13,656 bases of DNA, taken from the NCBI GenBank assembly GCA_034005175.1, contig JAVEVF010000048.1, positions 1-13,656 of the forward strand, given 5' to 3'. The position numbers and the translations under genes are program-made. This DNA is from JAVEVF01 sp034005175 (GTDB lineage: Bacteria; Actinomycetota; Coriobacteriia; Anaerosomatales; SLCP01). Below, one piece after another: positions 1 to 7,026 of this stretch; positions within the stretch are counted from its first letter, which is position 1, and each line of letters starts with the position of its first letter. Below the pieces are notes generated by a model that did no database searches, was not told where the DNA came from, and saw only the letters and a list, made by a program, of their open reading frames with translations.

Positions 1-1148
1 AGCAGCAAGAAGAGCAGGAGCGGCAGGAGCACGAGCGGCGCCAGACATCCCGCCCAGCCAGCGGGTGTCTCAGGCACAGGGATAGGCGGCGTGATCTGCG
101 CGGGCCAACCCCATACCTGCACGCGGTGGTTCAGCCGGTCAGTCACATAGACGTGCATGCGCCCATCCACCGCAAGATCGTTGGCGTAACGGAACTGTCC
201 TGGGCCGATGCCGTTTGCCCCGAATCCGGTTATGCGCTCGTTGTTGGTGCCGTAGACATCCACCTGATGGGCGAGCGCATCGGCCACATACAGACGTCCC
301 TCGTCGTCGAAGCCAAGCCCACGCGGGATGCCTGATGTGCGCATGATGGACTTGAACGTACCGTTCTTGTCGAAGATCTGTATGCGGCGGTTATCGCTGT
401 CAGCGACGTAGATGGTACCGCCGAAAGACTCCACATCGTTCGGGAAGCAAAAGGATCCTGGAGAATCGGGGATGTTATCGACCTGCCCGAACGTCCCGAA
501 CCGCCTGACCTCGTCGCCATCCTCGTCAAAGATGATGACCTGGTGGAGGTCGGTGCGGCCGACATCGGTCACCAGGAGGTTGTCATCCTCGTCAATCCCC
601 AGACCCAAAGGACTCCAGACCTTCTCCTCGGCAGGATCGGCGGGCGCGATCTTGCGCAGGTATTCGCCATCAAGCGTGAACACGAAGATCGCGCGGTGTC
701 GCCGGTCGGAGACGAAGAGTTCTCCTTTGTGGTTGATGGCAAGATACACAGGCGTGCCAAGCTCGGTATGCTCCCCGTCAGCGATCTTGTTGAAGGAGAA
801 CAGGTAGTCTCCATCGGTCGTATACACGCGTACGGTGTTTGCCGAGGAGTCCGTCGCGTAGACTCGACCATCCTCGCTCACCTCCACGCCGAGGGGGCGC
901 GTGAGGGCATCGGGGCCCTGTGGCCCCGAGATTGAGTACAGATACTGGAGCGGCTCCACCGCATCGTCCAGCCTGCCCAGACCAGGGACTGGCAGACGCC
1001 GGTTCGCACTGAAGTAGTACGCGGAGTAGGTGAGGAGCGCGAGCAACAGAAGCAGCAAGAGAAGGAGGAGCCACTTACGCCAGGAGGCCCTGCCGGAATC
1101 AGCACGGCCGAAAGGCGTGGTCTCAGAGGTGTATATGTCCTGTGCCAT
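1..1148 (-). CDS. Membrane-anchored NHL-repeat beta-propeller protein (3' end outside window)
   Basis: The frame runs open from an ATG at 1148 to the left edge, giving 382 visible residues without a stop, so the C-terminus is missing. A GAGGAG Shine-Dalgarno lies 5 bases before the ATG, 12 bases after the TPR gene's stop. The N-terminus is short and polar, followed by a very Leu-rich membrane segment at about residues 26-45 after RKW. The rest carries repeated NHL/6-bladed-propeller blades of the type LGVEVSEDGRVYATDS, LGLGIDEDDNLLVTDVG, GLGFDDEGRLYVADA and NDLAVDGRMHVYVTDRLNHRVQVW. After a Pro-rich linker a second hydrophobic Leu/Pro stretch starts near residue 368, probably a C-terminal membrane anchor. 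NHL propellers usually bind proteins or ligands, and most are not enzymes. Being last in the cytochrome operon, it may hold or assemble the haem proteins; this is inference. The substrate or partner is unknown. Confidence 0.88.
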   Translation of the reverse strand, partial: MAQDIYTSETTPFGRADSGRASWRKWLLLLLLLLLLALLTYSAYYFSANRRLPVPGLGRLDDAVEPLQYLYSISGPQGPDALTRPLGVEVSEDGRVYATDSSANTVRVYTTDGDYLFSFNKIADGEHTELGTPVYLAINHKGELFVSDRRHRAIFVFTLDGEYLRKIAPADPAEEKVWSPLGLGIDEDDNLLVTDVGRTDLHQVIIFDEDGDEVRRFGTFGQVDNIPDSPGSFCFPNDVESFGGTIYVADSDNRRIQIFDKNGTFKSIMRTSGIPRGLGFDDEGRLYVADALAHQVDVYGTNNERITGFGANGIGPGQFRYANDLAVDGRMHVYVTDRLNHRVQVWGWPAQITPPIPVPETPAGWAGCLAPLVLLPLLLFLL

Positions 1149-1160
1149 CGGGGCTCCTCG

Positions 1161-2177
1161 TCACTTCTGCTTCGTGAGACGGTCGACGGCAGCCGCCGCT
1201 CCGTCATCGTTGGGAACCAGGTCCTGCACGCGACGCCACGCAGCGAGTGCAGCCTCGTCGTCCTTTGCCTTCTCGTAGAGCTCAGCTACGAACTTGGCGA
1301 CGTCCACGTTCTCCGGCTCGAGAGCGCGCGCGACACGCGCCTCGCTGATTGCGCCCGCGACATCGGTGGCCTGGAGGGCCTGTGCACGCTCGAAACGCTC
1401 CTGCGCATCGGCCTCGCGCTCCAGCTTTCGCAGCTGATCCCAGGGTTCACGCTTGTTCGCGGGAGCGTACGTCGCAGACTCGCGGAAGTGCTCGGCAGCA
1501 CCCGCCACATCGCCCTCACCGAGCAACACCAGGCCAAAATCGTAGTTCGCCTCCGGCATGCGCGGATCGAACATCAACGCATTCTCAAGATAGCGGCGGT
1601 GGTTCGTCTCGGAACCGAGCTCACGGTAGGCGTAGGCAAGCATGTAGTGCGTGTCGGCCGAGCTTCGCCTGATCCGAAGCGCCTCGGTGAGGTACTGCAC
1701 GGCCTCCTCATACTGCCCGCGCTCGATGAGCGTCACGCCCAGCTGATAGAGAGCACGCTCCAATCGCTGGTCGAGCAGTGAGTACTGCCCACCTGAAAGC
1801 TCCGTGATCGCACGCCGCCAATACTGCTCGGCGGTGTCCCACTCACCTTGATGCATGGCGATCAGCGCAAGACCGGAAAGCGCGTTGGGGCTGTCCGGCT
1901 CGATCTCAAGCGCCGCATTGAATTGCTCGATGGACTCGCGAAGACGGCCGTCGGCTGCAAAAGCCTCGGCGAGGGTGAGGCGCAACCCGATGTCTTGCGG
2001 ATCCTTTTCCACAGCGGCGATGAGGTTCTCGATGGCCTGGGACGCCGGTTGCGAACGATTCTCCTGAAGCTGCACAGAGATCATGCTGTACACGAGATAC
2101 GCCAGGACGATGACGAGCAGTGCAAGTGTGACCTTGATGGCGATGTCGACCCCACGATTGTCTACCGTGAATCTCAA
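1161..2177 (-). CDS. Membrane-anchored TPR-repeat protein
   Basis: This is a 338-residue protein. The start is TTG, with GAGG about 6 bases upstream; I see no better in-frame start before the membrane segment. A hydrophobic helix at about residues 12-34 follows a short charged N-terminus, with no clear signal-peptidase site, so I read it as a signal anchor with the bulk outside the membrane. The remainder is helical tetratricopeptide repeats at about 61-94, 97-126, 142-172, 175-206, 210-240, 262-290 and 292-323. They show the usual spaced pattern, for example LGVTLIERGQYEEAVQYLTEAL and LAEAFAADGRLRESIEQFNAAL. TPR proteins are scaffolds. Comparable TPR domains occur in cytochrome c maturation (CcmI/NrfG type) and in complexes that bind apocytochromes, so a chaperone or docking role for the three neighbouring multihaem cytochromes is reasonable but unproven. 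It is followed closely by the NHL gene. Confidence 0.9.
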   Translation of the reverse strand: MRFTVDNRGVDIAIKVTLALLVIVLAYLVYSMISVQLQENRSQPASQAIENLIAAVEKDPQDIGLRLTLAEAFAADGRLRESIEQFNAALEIEPDSPNALSGLALIAMHQGEWDTAEQYWRRAITELSGGQYSLLDQRLERALYQLGVTLIERGQYEEAVQYLTEALRIRRSSADTHYMLAYAYRELGSETNHRRYLENALMFDPRMPEANYDFGLVLLGEGDVAGAAEHFRESATYAPANKREPWDQLRKLEREADAQERFERAQALQATDVAGAISEARVARALEPENVDVAKFVAELYEKAKDDEAALAAWRRVQDLVPNDDGAAAAVDRLTKQK

Positions 2178-2223
2178 GCGTGCCTCGTTTCTTATGCCGG
2201 TTTGCCGAGACAGCAGTCGTGCA

Positions 2224-3816
2224 TCAGATGTTCAGGTCGCTATGGCACTGTCGGCAGAGCAGCGAACCTGGCCAAGGCGCGATCTCCACGTTGTTGAGAT
2301 CGACTGCGCCGTGACAGTCATAACAGATACGCAAGTCGTGTGCCTGAGTTGAGAAATCATGTGTGCCGAATTCGCGGACTCTCGCCACCGTGAACCCGAC
2401 ATGGCAGTCATCACACACGTATGGGCGGCCGATGCGATCCCTCACATTGAAGTGAACCGCGTGCTCGGCAAAGCCCATCTCCTTGATGTCGGTGGCGGGC
2501 TGCGTGGACATGATGGGATGGCAGTCCACGCAGTTCTCAGGGAGAAGCTCTAGGCTGCGCACCGCGCCGTGGTGGCACTCCTGACACGACGTGCGGTCCT
2601 GGTGACACACCTTGCAGTCATCACGCGGGTAGCCGTTGGCAGTGTGGTCGGCAAGCCATGTGGAGGGGTGCGGCATCGAGGTGACGTGGCAGCTCTGACA
2701 CGATTCGTTGGAGTGGCAGATCGAACACGCACCCTGCCCGGAGAGGTAGATGCCGCCGTGCTCCGAGATCCACTCGGCAGTGAGGTGATCTTTTGGTAGC
2801 ACCTGCTGGCTCATCGTGCCGTCGGCGAGGCGGCGAGAACCCCAGTGACACTCGGCGCATACCGTAGACGCATGGCACATCGTGCACTCGGGAAGCGCTT
2901 CTTTCGCAGGCTCAGCGTGCTCGCGCGCGATGAACGCAGGGGTATGGTCCTTAGGAACGAGCTCAAACGAGGGCGGGTGGCACAGCAGGCAGTCCTCCCC
3001 GCTTGCCACCTCTCCTTGTGCGGCGTGCGTAAGCCCGTGGCAGCGATAACATGAGAGCATGGCGGGACGTGCCTGCGCATCGGGAAGATGCGGAAACTCC
3101 TCGTGGCACACCGAGCACTGGTAATCGCGGCGCAGGTGGGTGTCGTGCGCGAAGATGAGATCGGGCGATTCACGGTCGAGCTGCGTGTGGCAGAAGCTGC
3201 ATTGCCCTATCGCCACAGGGCCCCTCGGCTCGATTGTGATGGTGGGGCGCGGCTCGGGAACGGGAACCGAACGCACGTAGATGGGGGCCACCCGAGGCGT
3301 GTCTATCCCGAGCTCGACATGGCATTCATCGCAATCCACTCGTGCATCGTGGCAAAGAATGCACTGGTTGGTGCCACCGCGAAGGGCCTCTGCCGCATGT
3401 GGTTTCTCGGCCCACCCGTTGGTGTGATTAGCGGGCAGCAGCTCGAAATCAGGCGTATGGCAGTAGTCACATGAGCCCGTAGCCACCAGGCCCTGCACGC
3501 CGTGAACGAGCCCGTGACACGCGAAACACGTCTCCATCGGCGGCGAGTACACGACATCGGCCTCGTGCGCTGTGCGGATATGGCATGAATCACACGATGG
3601 CGGCAGATGCGTCTCATGATCGAACTTCAACCCAGGATTCTGTGATCTTCCGAGCGACTCATGGCATTGGAGGCATGAGGAGGCACGGACCGGCCCTGTG
3701 AGGTCGATCTCTGCCACCTCTTGTCCCATGCCGGAAAGCGGGCCGGCCACGGCGAAAACGGCCGCCATGAAGACGACCGTCGCGCCCAACACGAACCCCT
3801 TGCGAGTTGCTCGCAT
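2224..3816 (-). CDS. Exported 20-haem c-type cytochrome with internal duplication
   Basis: From the ATG at 3816 the product is 530 residues. A GTG 13 codons further upstream would overlap the previous gene by 31 bases and lacks a ribosome site, so I prefer the ATG, which puts the signal peptide (RATRK, then hydrophobic to about residue 28) at the N-terminus. I count 20 CXXCH haem sites, with first Cys at 48, 75, 97, 116, 152, 162, 206, 234, 256, 276, 311, 320, 364, 373, 401, 411, 429, 468, 498 and 521. Residues 48-166 and 206-324 are a tandem duplication of a six-haem module, joined by a Pro-rich linker. Residues 364-415 repeat only the module's closely spaced haem pairs, and four more haems follow. 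There are many additional His residues for distal ligation. The likely role is a long extracytoplasmic electron conduit. There is no membrane helix beyond the signal and no cell-wall anchor motif. The family is multihaem cytochrome c (c3-like); the redox partner is unknown. Confidence 0.93.
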   Translation of the reverse strand: MRATRKGFVLGATVVFMAAVFAVAGPLSGMGQEVAEIDLTGPVRASSCLQCHESLGRSQNPGLKFDHETHLPPSCDSCHIRTAHEADVVYSPPMETCFACHGLVHGVQGLVATGSCDYCHTPDFELLPANHTNGWAEKPHAAEALRGGTNQCILCHDARVDCDECHVELGIDTPRVAPIYVRSVPVPEPRPTITIEPRGPVAIGQCSFCHTQLDRESPDLIFAHDTHLRRDYQCSVCHEEFPHLPDAQARPAMLSCYRCHGLTHAAQGEVASGEDCLLCHPPSFELVPKDHTPAFIAREHAEPAKEALPECTMCHASTVCAECHWGSRRLADGTMSQQVLPKDHLTAEWISEHGGIYLSGQGACSICHSNESCQSCHVTSMPHPSTWLADHTANGYPRDDCKVCHQDRTSCQECHHGAVRSLELLPENCVDCHPIMSTQPATDIKEMGFAEHAVHFNVRDRIGRPYVCDDCHVGFTVARVREFGTHDFSTQAHDLRICYDCHGAVDLNNVEIAPWPGSLLCRQCHSDLNI

Positions 3817-3824
3817 ACCTGCTT

Positions 3825-5075
3825 CTACACCCGATTCTTCAGAGACCGGAGCCACCGTATGACTGGATTGGTCGCACGCACCTCGGTCTGTCCGTGGATG
3901 AGGTCGTAGCTGTTCTCGATGAACGATTCACCGGAGCCGTAGTGGCACCCCTCTTGACCGCATGTCTCGGCAGCGTTAGCCCGATACATCAGCGACTCGG
4001 GGTCGGATAGCGCGCGCACCTCATGCGCGCCATGGCAGTGCCAGCATGCAGGAGCATCGCTGGCTTTGGCCTTATACGGAGCTCCATGATAGTAGTCGTT
4101 GTAGCTTGCGTACGCCTCCTCGTGACAGGGCGCGCACATCTGCTGACCGCTAAGACGCAGATCGAGCTTCGCCTGCTCGGTGTCGAGAAGCGCGATGTCA
4201 TGACCGCCGTGGCACGAAGCGCAGGTCGCCGAGGTAAGATCCCCCTCGGCGATGAGCTTCCCGTGCAGTGACTCAGCGTATTCCAGTGCCACTTCCTCGT
4301 GGTCGTGACACTCCTGACAGGCCAGCCCAGCGTTGATCTGCCATAGCGGCGTCGTGGGCGGCTCATCGGTGTAGTTGAAGTCCGGATGACACTGCGTGCA
4401 CGTAATGTCTCGATGCGCACTCTTGTCGAGGCCGCTTACGTAGAAGGACTGCACGCCATCCGCCGAGACCTTGGTGAGGTTCTGGTACCCGTGACACGCC
4501 TGACAGCCATTCTGGACATCGTAGGTGAACGGAGTGGAGGTTCGCCACACGACCCGCTCCTTGCGGTGACAATCATCGCAGGACTTCTGCGTGTGGCACA
4601 TCATGCAGCTGGTCTGCAGCTCATCAAGCGCAGGCTGGACATGGGGTGTCTGTGCCCAGTCACTCACGTGGAATGCCGGGCGCATCTTGCCCACGTTATC
4701 GCCATGGCACTGCTCACAGTCGTTGCCGGCGATGAGCCCCATCGGTCCATGCCGCAGACCGTGACAGTTGAAACAGCTCTTCATGGTCGGAACCGTGGTG
4801 CCTGAGGGAGTGTGTGGAAAGCTCTCGTGGCAGCTACTGCACGCATAGACCATGTGCTTGGCGTGGCCGAACTCAACCAGCGGGTTCTTCCCATCCGCAA
4901 TCTCGGCATGGCACGCCCTACACGTGCTGGCATACACGGGGGCTGACGGGTCGATGACAATGCTAGCGGTATCCTCCTGTGCGATCGCAAGAGCCGCGGC
5001 GCCGAGGCCGACCACCAGCACGCATACCAACGTCAGAACCAGATACTTGGCCCGCGATGTGCCTGGACGATTCAT
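3825..5075 (-). CDS. Exported 13-haem c-type cytochrome (module A + module B)
   Basis: I start this at the ATG at 5075 (416 residues), with GAGAGG about 9 bases upstream. A TTG two codons earlier is possible but sits too close to that site. Residues 1-33 are a signal peptide or anchor (basic NRPGTSRAK, then hydrophobic, then AIAQE). Twelve canonical CXXCH sites begin at residues 52, 79, 101, 120, 157, 166, 191, 226, 253, 285, 314 and 344. A thirteenth site is a CX4CH (CGQEGCH) at 372. The first six match the six-haem module of the 20-haem neighbour, including the shared pattern CFNCHGLRHG..GL.A...C..CH. Residues 191-416 match the 7-haem protein along its length. The C-terminus has IHGQ, a conserved NP and a basic amphipathic tail (IRWLRSLKNRV). 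The protein therefore looks like a bridge between the other two cytochromes, relaying electrons from the membrane side outward. Function beyond electron transfer is not shown. Confidence 0.93.
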   Translation of the reverse strand: MNRPGTSRAKYLVLTLVCVLVVGLGAAALAIAQEDTASIVIDPSAPVYASTCRACHAEIADGKNPLVEFGHAKHMVYACSSCHESFPHTPSGTTVPTMKSCFNCHGLRHGPMGLIAGNDCEQCHGDNVGKMRPAFHVSDWAQTPHVQPALDELQTSCMMCHTQKSCDDCHRKERVVWRTSTPFTYDVQNGCQACHGYQNLTKVSADGVQSFYVSGLDKSAHRDITCTQCHPDFNYTDEPPTTPLWQINAGLACQECHDHEEVALEYAESLHGKLIAEGDLTSATCASCHGGHDIALLDTEQAKLDLRLSGQQMCAPCHEEAYASYNDYYHGAPYKAKASDAPACWHCHGAHEVRALSDPESLMYRANAAETCGQEGCHYGSGESFIENSYDLIHGQTEVRATNPVIRWLRSLKNRV

Positions 5076-5128
5076 CGCCAACTACCTCTCATTCCCCCGA
5101 CCGGCGCCCCCACTCAAGGCCCAGTCGC

Positions 5129-6001
5129 CTACCTGCGAAACAGACCGGTGATGGCCGATCTGATGTTGCTTAAGAAGGCAAAGAAGGGGTTTCTGTCCAG
5201 CGTCTCGCGCTGGCCGTGGATAAGCTCCACATAGTCCAGATAGCCTGCGCTGACGTCATCGTGGCAGCCATCACCGCTCGTGCACGTCTGGGAGATCCTG
5301 CTCTCATGCACCATCGAGCGGCGGTCGCTGGAAGGCCAGATCTCGTGATACCCGTGACAGTCCCAGCACGCCGGTGCGTCCTCGGCACCGGCCTTGAAGG
5401 CTTTGCCGTGGTACGCGTCAGCATAGCTGCCCCAGTAGTCCTCATGGCACCTGCCGCAGATTTCATACGCGTTTGCCCGCAGCGCCTGTTGCCCGTCGGG
5501 ATTATCCACGAGCGCCTGTATCTCATGGGAGCCGTGGCAGTCACCGCACAGCGGCAGTTCGGTATCGTCTTGCGTAGCACCGTTGCCGACCTGCGGTCGG
5601 TGCACTCCCTGCCCATACGAGAGGTACTGCTCTTCATGGCAGTTCTTGCACGCCGAGCGCGCGGTGGTCTGCCAGTCCTCCCCCTCCTGCACGTGCGGGA
5701 GCGTGAAGGCGAAGTCGAGGTGACAACCCACGCACTGGGCCGTCGCGTGAGGTCCGGCCTCCAACGGAGCGGGATCGACCCAGAAGCTCACCACTTCGTC
5801 ACCTTGCAGGCGCACGAGGTTCTCGTCGCCATGGCAGACCATGCAACCGGCCTTGGCGGCAGTGGGAAGCGTGAAGTCGACATCATAACCACCCACCGTC
5901 GCGGTGGTGGTGCCAACTGCCGATGGTTGCGCGAAAGCTATGGCTGGCGTGACCAGAAGCGCCAGCAACATCAGAGGAACAAGGGTTCTCGCCATCCTCA
6001 C
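5129..6001 (-). CDS. Exported 7-haem c-type cytochrome (module B)
   Basis: The GTG start overlaps the stop of the cytochrome b gene (GTGA) and has AGGTGAG a few bases upstream, so it is preferred over an ATG two codons later. The product is 290 residues. A signal peptide ends near residue 25 (AIAFA before QPS). CXXCH haem sites begin at Cys 53, 90, 118, 152, 182 and 212, and an unusual CX5CH (CTSGDGCH) begins at 240. Blocks such as YHGKAFKAG, DAPACWDCHG and ELIHGQ recur in the C-terminal half of the 13-haem protein, so the two are paralogues. The protein ends in NPFF followed by an amphipathic helix with basic residues (SAITGLFRR), which could lie on the membrane or dock on cytochrome b. Translational coupling to the b-type subunit suggests the two form a complex that takes electrons from the quinone pool. 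That is inference from gene order. Confidence 0.93.
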   Translation of the reverse strand: MRMARTLVPLMLLALLVTPAIAFAQPSAVGTTTATVGGYDVDFTLPTAAKAGCMVCHGDENLVRLQGDEVVSFWVDPAPLEAGPHATAQCVGCHLDFAFTLPHVQEGEDWQTTARSACKNCHEEQYLSYGQGVHRPQVGNGATQDDTELPLCGDCHGSHEIQALVDNPDGQQALRANAYEICGRCHEDYWGSYADAYHGKAFKAGAEDAPACWDCHGYHEIWPSSDRRSMVHESRISQTCTSGDGCHDDVSAGYLDYVELIHGQRETLDRNPFFAFLSNIRSAITGLFRR

Positions 6002-6840
6002 GAACGCTCACCTGCCGATGCCGTCGCAACGGATGCACCAGCCGAGCCCTGGTCGCCGTGTTCTCCATGGTCCGCCCCACCCAGCCCGAAGAAGGTCTCG
6101 AAAGCGGGCAGGTCCTCGGTCACGGAGAGATACGCATGGATGGTCGTGAGGATGATGAAGAGCCAGTTGATGGTGTAGTGCAAAGTGCGTGCATACCAGC
6201 CAGCCAGGTCAACAGAGCCCACGAGCGGGCTCAGCCACCATCCCACTAGCAACTCGCGCGGACTGTGCCCGAAGATGATGGGCGCTGTAACGAGCGCGAA
6301 ACCGCTGTACGCCTGCAGCAACATGAGCGGCAGGAAGAGGATGTAGGTGGCCTTCTGCATGACATTGTACTTGCCGAGGTGCGGCTTCGAGGACTTCACG
6401 AAGATGTAGTACAGGATGACCTTGGGCGCCGTCACGATATCTTCTTTGGTGATGGCGAACTCGCGCCAATCACGCCTGCGGGCAAGGAACGCGTACCACA
6501 ATCTCCACACCACGTTGATGGTGACGATGATCATGAACACGTAGTGCAACCAGCGCATGGCCGTCCGTCCACCGTCGAAGAACGGGAAGCGAATGTACAT
6601 GCCCGAGAATCCAAGTGCGAACATGGAGAAGACGTGCGTGAAGTGCAGGAACTTCGGAAGAAACGGGACGGGCGGGCCTTCGTGCTCTGGCCACTCGCCT
6701 CCTGAAAAGCGCCGCTTCGCCCGCCCAGTCAAGATGTTGCCCAAGAAATGCCCTGACAAGCCGAGGACAACGACGACGTACAGGCTTGTGAACACCACAT
6801 CAAGCCATATGTTGATGTCGGCGAGGTCTATGACTGACAC
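5998..6840 (-). CDS. Membrane b-type cytochrome (HyaC / FdoI / cytochrome b561-like)
   Basis: This 280-residue protein starts at a GTG with GGGAG about 8 bases upstream. Membrane segments lie at about 12-35, 65-82, 97-119, 164-186 and 222-240. Candidate haem-b ligands sit in or at the ends of these: H31, H66 and H69 (LHFTHVFSMFALGFSGMY), H99 (RWLHYVFMIIV), and H221 and H235 (LHYTINW...IHAYL). The pattern is that of the di-haem cytochrome b subunits of Ni/Fe hydrogenases and formate dehydrogenases, and of the quinol-oxidising b subunits found with multihaem cytochromes. The C-terminal 30 residues are Gly/His/Ala-rich (ADHGEHGD...) and probably disordered. It is the first gene of the cytochrome block and overlaps the 7-haem gene by 4 bases. 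The likely job is electron exchange between the menaquinone/quinone pool and the c-type cytochromes. No hydrogenase or dehydrogenase catalytic subunit is next to it. Confidence 0.85.
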   Translation of the reverse strand: MSVIDLADINIWLDVVFTSLYVVVVLGLSGHFLGNILTGRAKRRFSGGEWPEHEGPPVPFLPKFLHFTHVFSMFALGFSGMYIRFPFFDGGRTAMRWLHYVFMIIVTINVVWRLWYAFLARRRDWREFAITKEDIVTAPKVILYYIFVKSSKPHLGKYNVMQKATYILFLPLMLLQAYSGFALVTAPIIFGHSPRELLVGWWLSPLVGSVDLAGWYARTLHYTINWLFIILTTIHAYLSVTEDLPAFETFFGLGGADHGEHGDQGSAGASVATASAGERS

Positions 6841-6921
6841 CCCCTGCTCCCGTTAGCGCACTGTACAAGGCGCACCGATGCACTTGCCACCCTGCCCTTA
6901 CGCCACATCCGCACGCGTCAT

Positions 6922-6950
6922 ACGCTCGACGAGTGCCGGACGGCGAGCGT
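6922..6950. repeat. Inverted repeat in the leader of the cytochrome operon
   Basis: A perfect 7-base dyad, ACGCTCG at 6922-6928 and CGAGCGT at 6944-6950, has a 15-base spacer. It lies about 80-110 bases upstream of the cytochrome b start. If transcription begins near 6970 it would form a hairpin in the 5' leader; otherwise it could be an operator. I cannot match it to a known regulator site. Confidence 0.4.
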
Positions 6951-6958
6951 TGCATAAA

Positions 6959-6992
6959 GGGCTCTCAACACGCCCATATTACAGCAGAGCCC
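6959..6992. repeat. Inverted repeat flanking a possible -10 element
   Basis: GGGCTCT at 6959-6965 and AGAGCCC at 6986-6992 form a perfect 7-base dyad with a 20-base spacer. The spacer holds TAATAT (minus strand, 6976-6981). The symmetry around a promoter-like hexamer is what an operator would look like, but a chance dyad of this size is possible in GC-rich DNA. Confidence 0.35.
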
Positions 6993-7007
6993 ACCCTCCT
7001 AGGCAAG
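6976..7007 (-). promoter_or_regulatory. Possible promoter for the cytochrome operon
   Basis: On the minus strand TAATAT (6976-6981) is the best -10 candidate in the 222-base gap before the cytochrome b gene. Upstream, TTGCCT lies about 19 bases away, a poor -35 with long spacing. This would leave a leader of about 130 bases. The call rests mainly on location: the only sizeable intergenic gap in the window and a change in gene content across it. Confidence 0.22.
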
Positions 7008-7026
7008 CTGCGACACCGCAGCAAGC
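7003..7026 (-). terminator. Hairpin downstream of the Moco/sulfur operon, weak terminator candidate
   Basis: The bases 7007-7012 (GCTGCG) and 7017-7022 (CGCAGC) pair perfectly around a 4-base loop. After a 2x2 mismatch, 7003-7004 pair with 7025-7026. It begins about 35 bases beyond the stop of the DUF3343 gene. No T-tract follows on the minus strand, so an intrinsic terminator is doubtful. It could be an mRNA-stabilising or partial-termination hairpin. Confidence 0.3.

Noticed and set aside
230..1207. Several short minus-strand open frames within the NHL region
   Set aside because: They are out of frame with the continuous propeller reading frame from 1148, which shows repeated blade motifs.
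3817..3855. Upstream GTG start giving a 13-residue longer 20-haem protein
   Set aside because: It would overlap the previous gene by 31 bases, has no Shine-Dalgarno, and would put an acidic stretch before the signal peptide.
2224..6001. Insertion sequence or prophage origin for the repeated cytochrome modules
   Set aside because: The repeats are diverged protein modules inside intact genes, without terminal inverted repeats, target-site duplications or a transposase or integrase.
5216..6178. A 320-codon open frame on the plus strand opposite the 7-haem cytochrome
   Set aside because: It mirrors a well-supported CXXCH gene, lacks recognisable motifs or a ribosome site, and is explained by codon bias.
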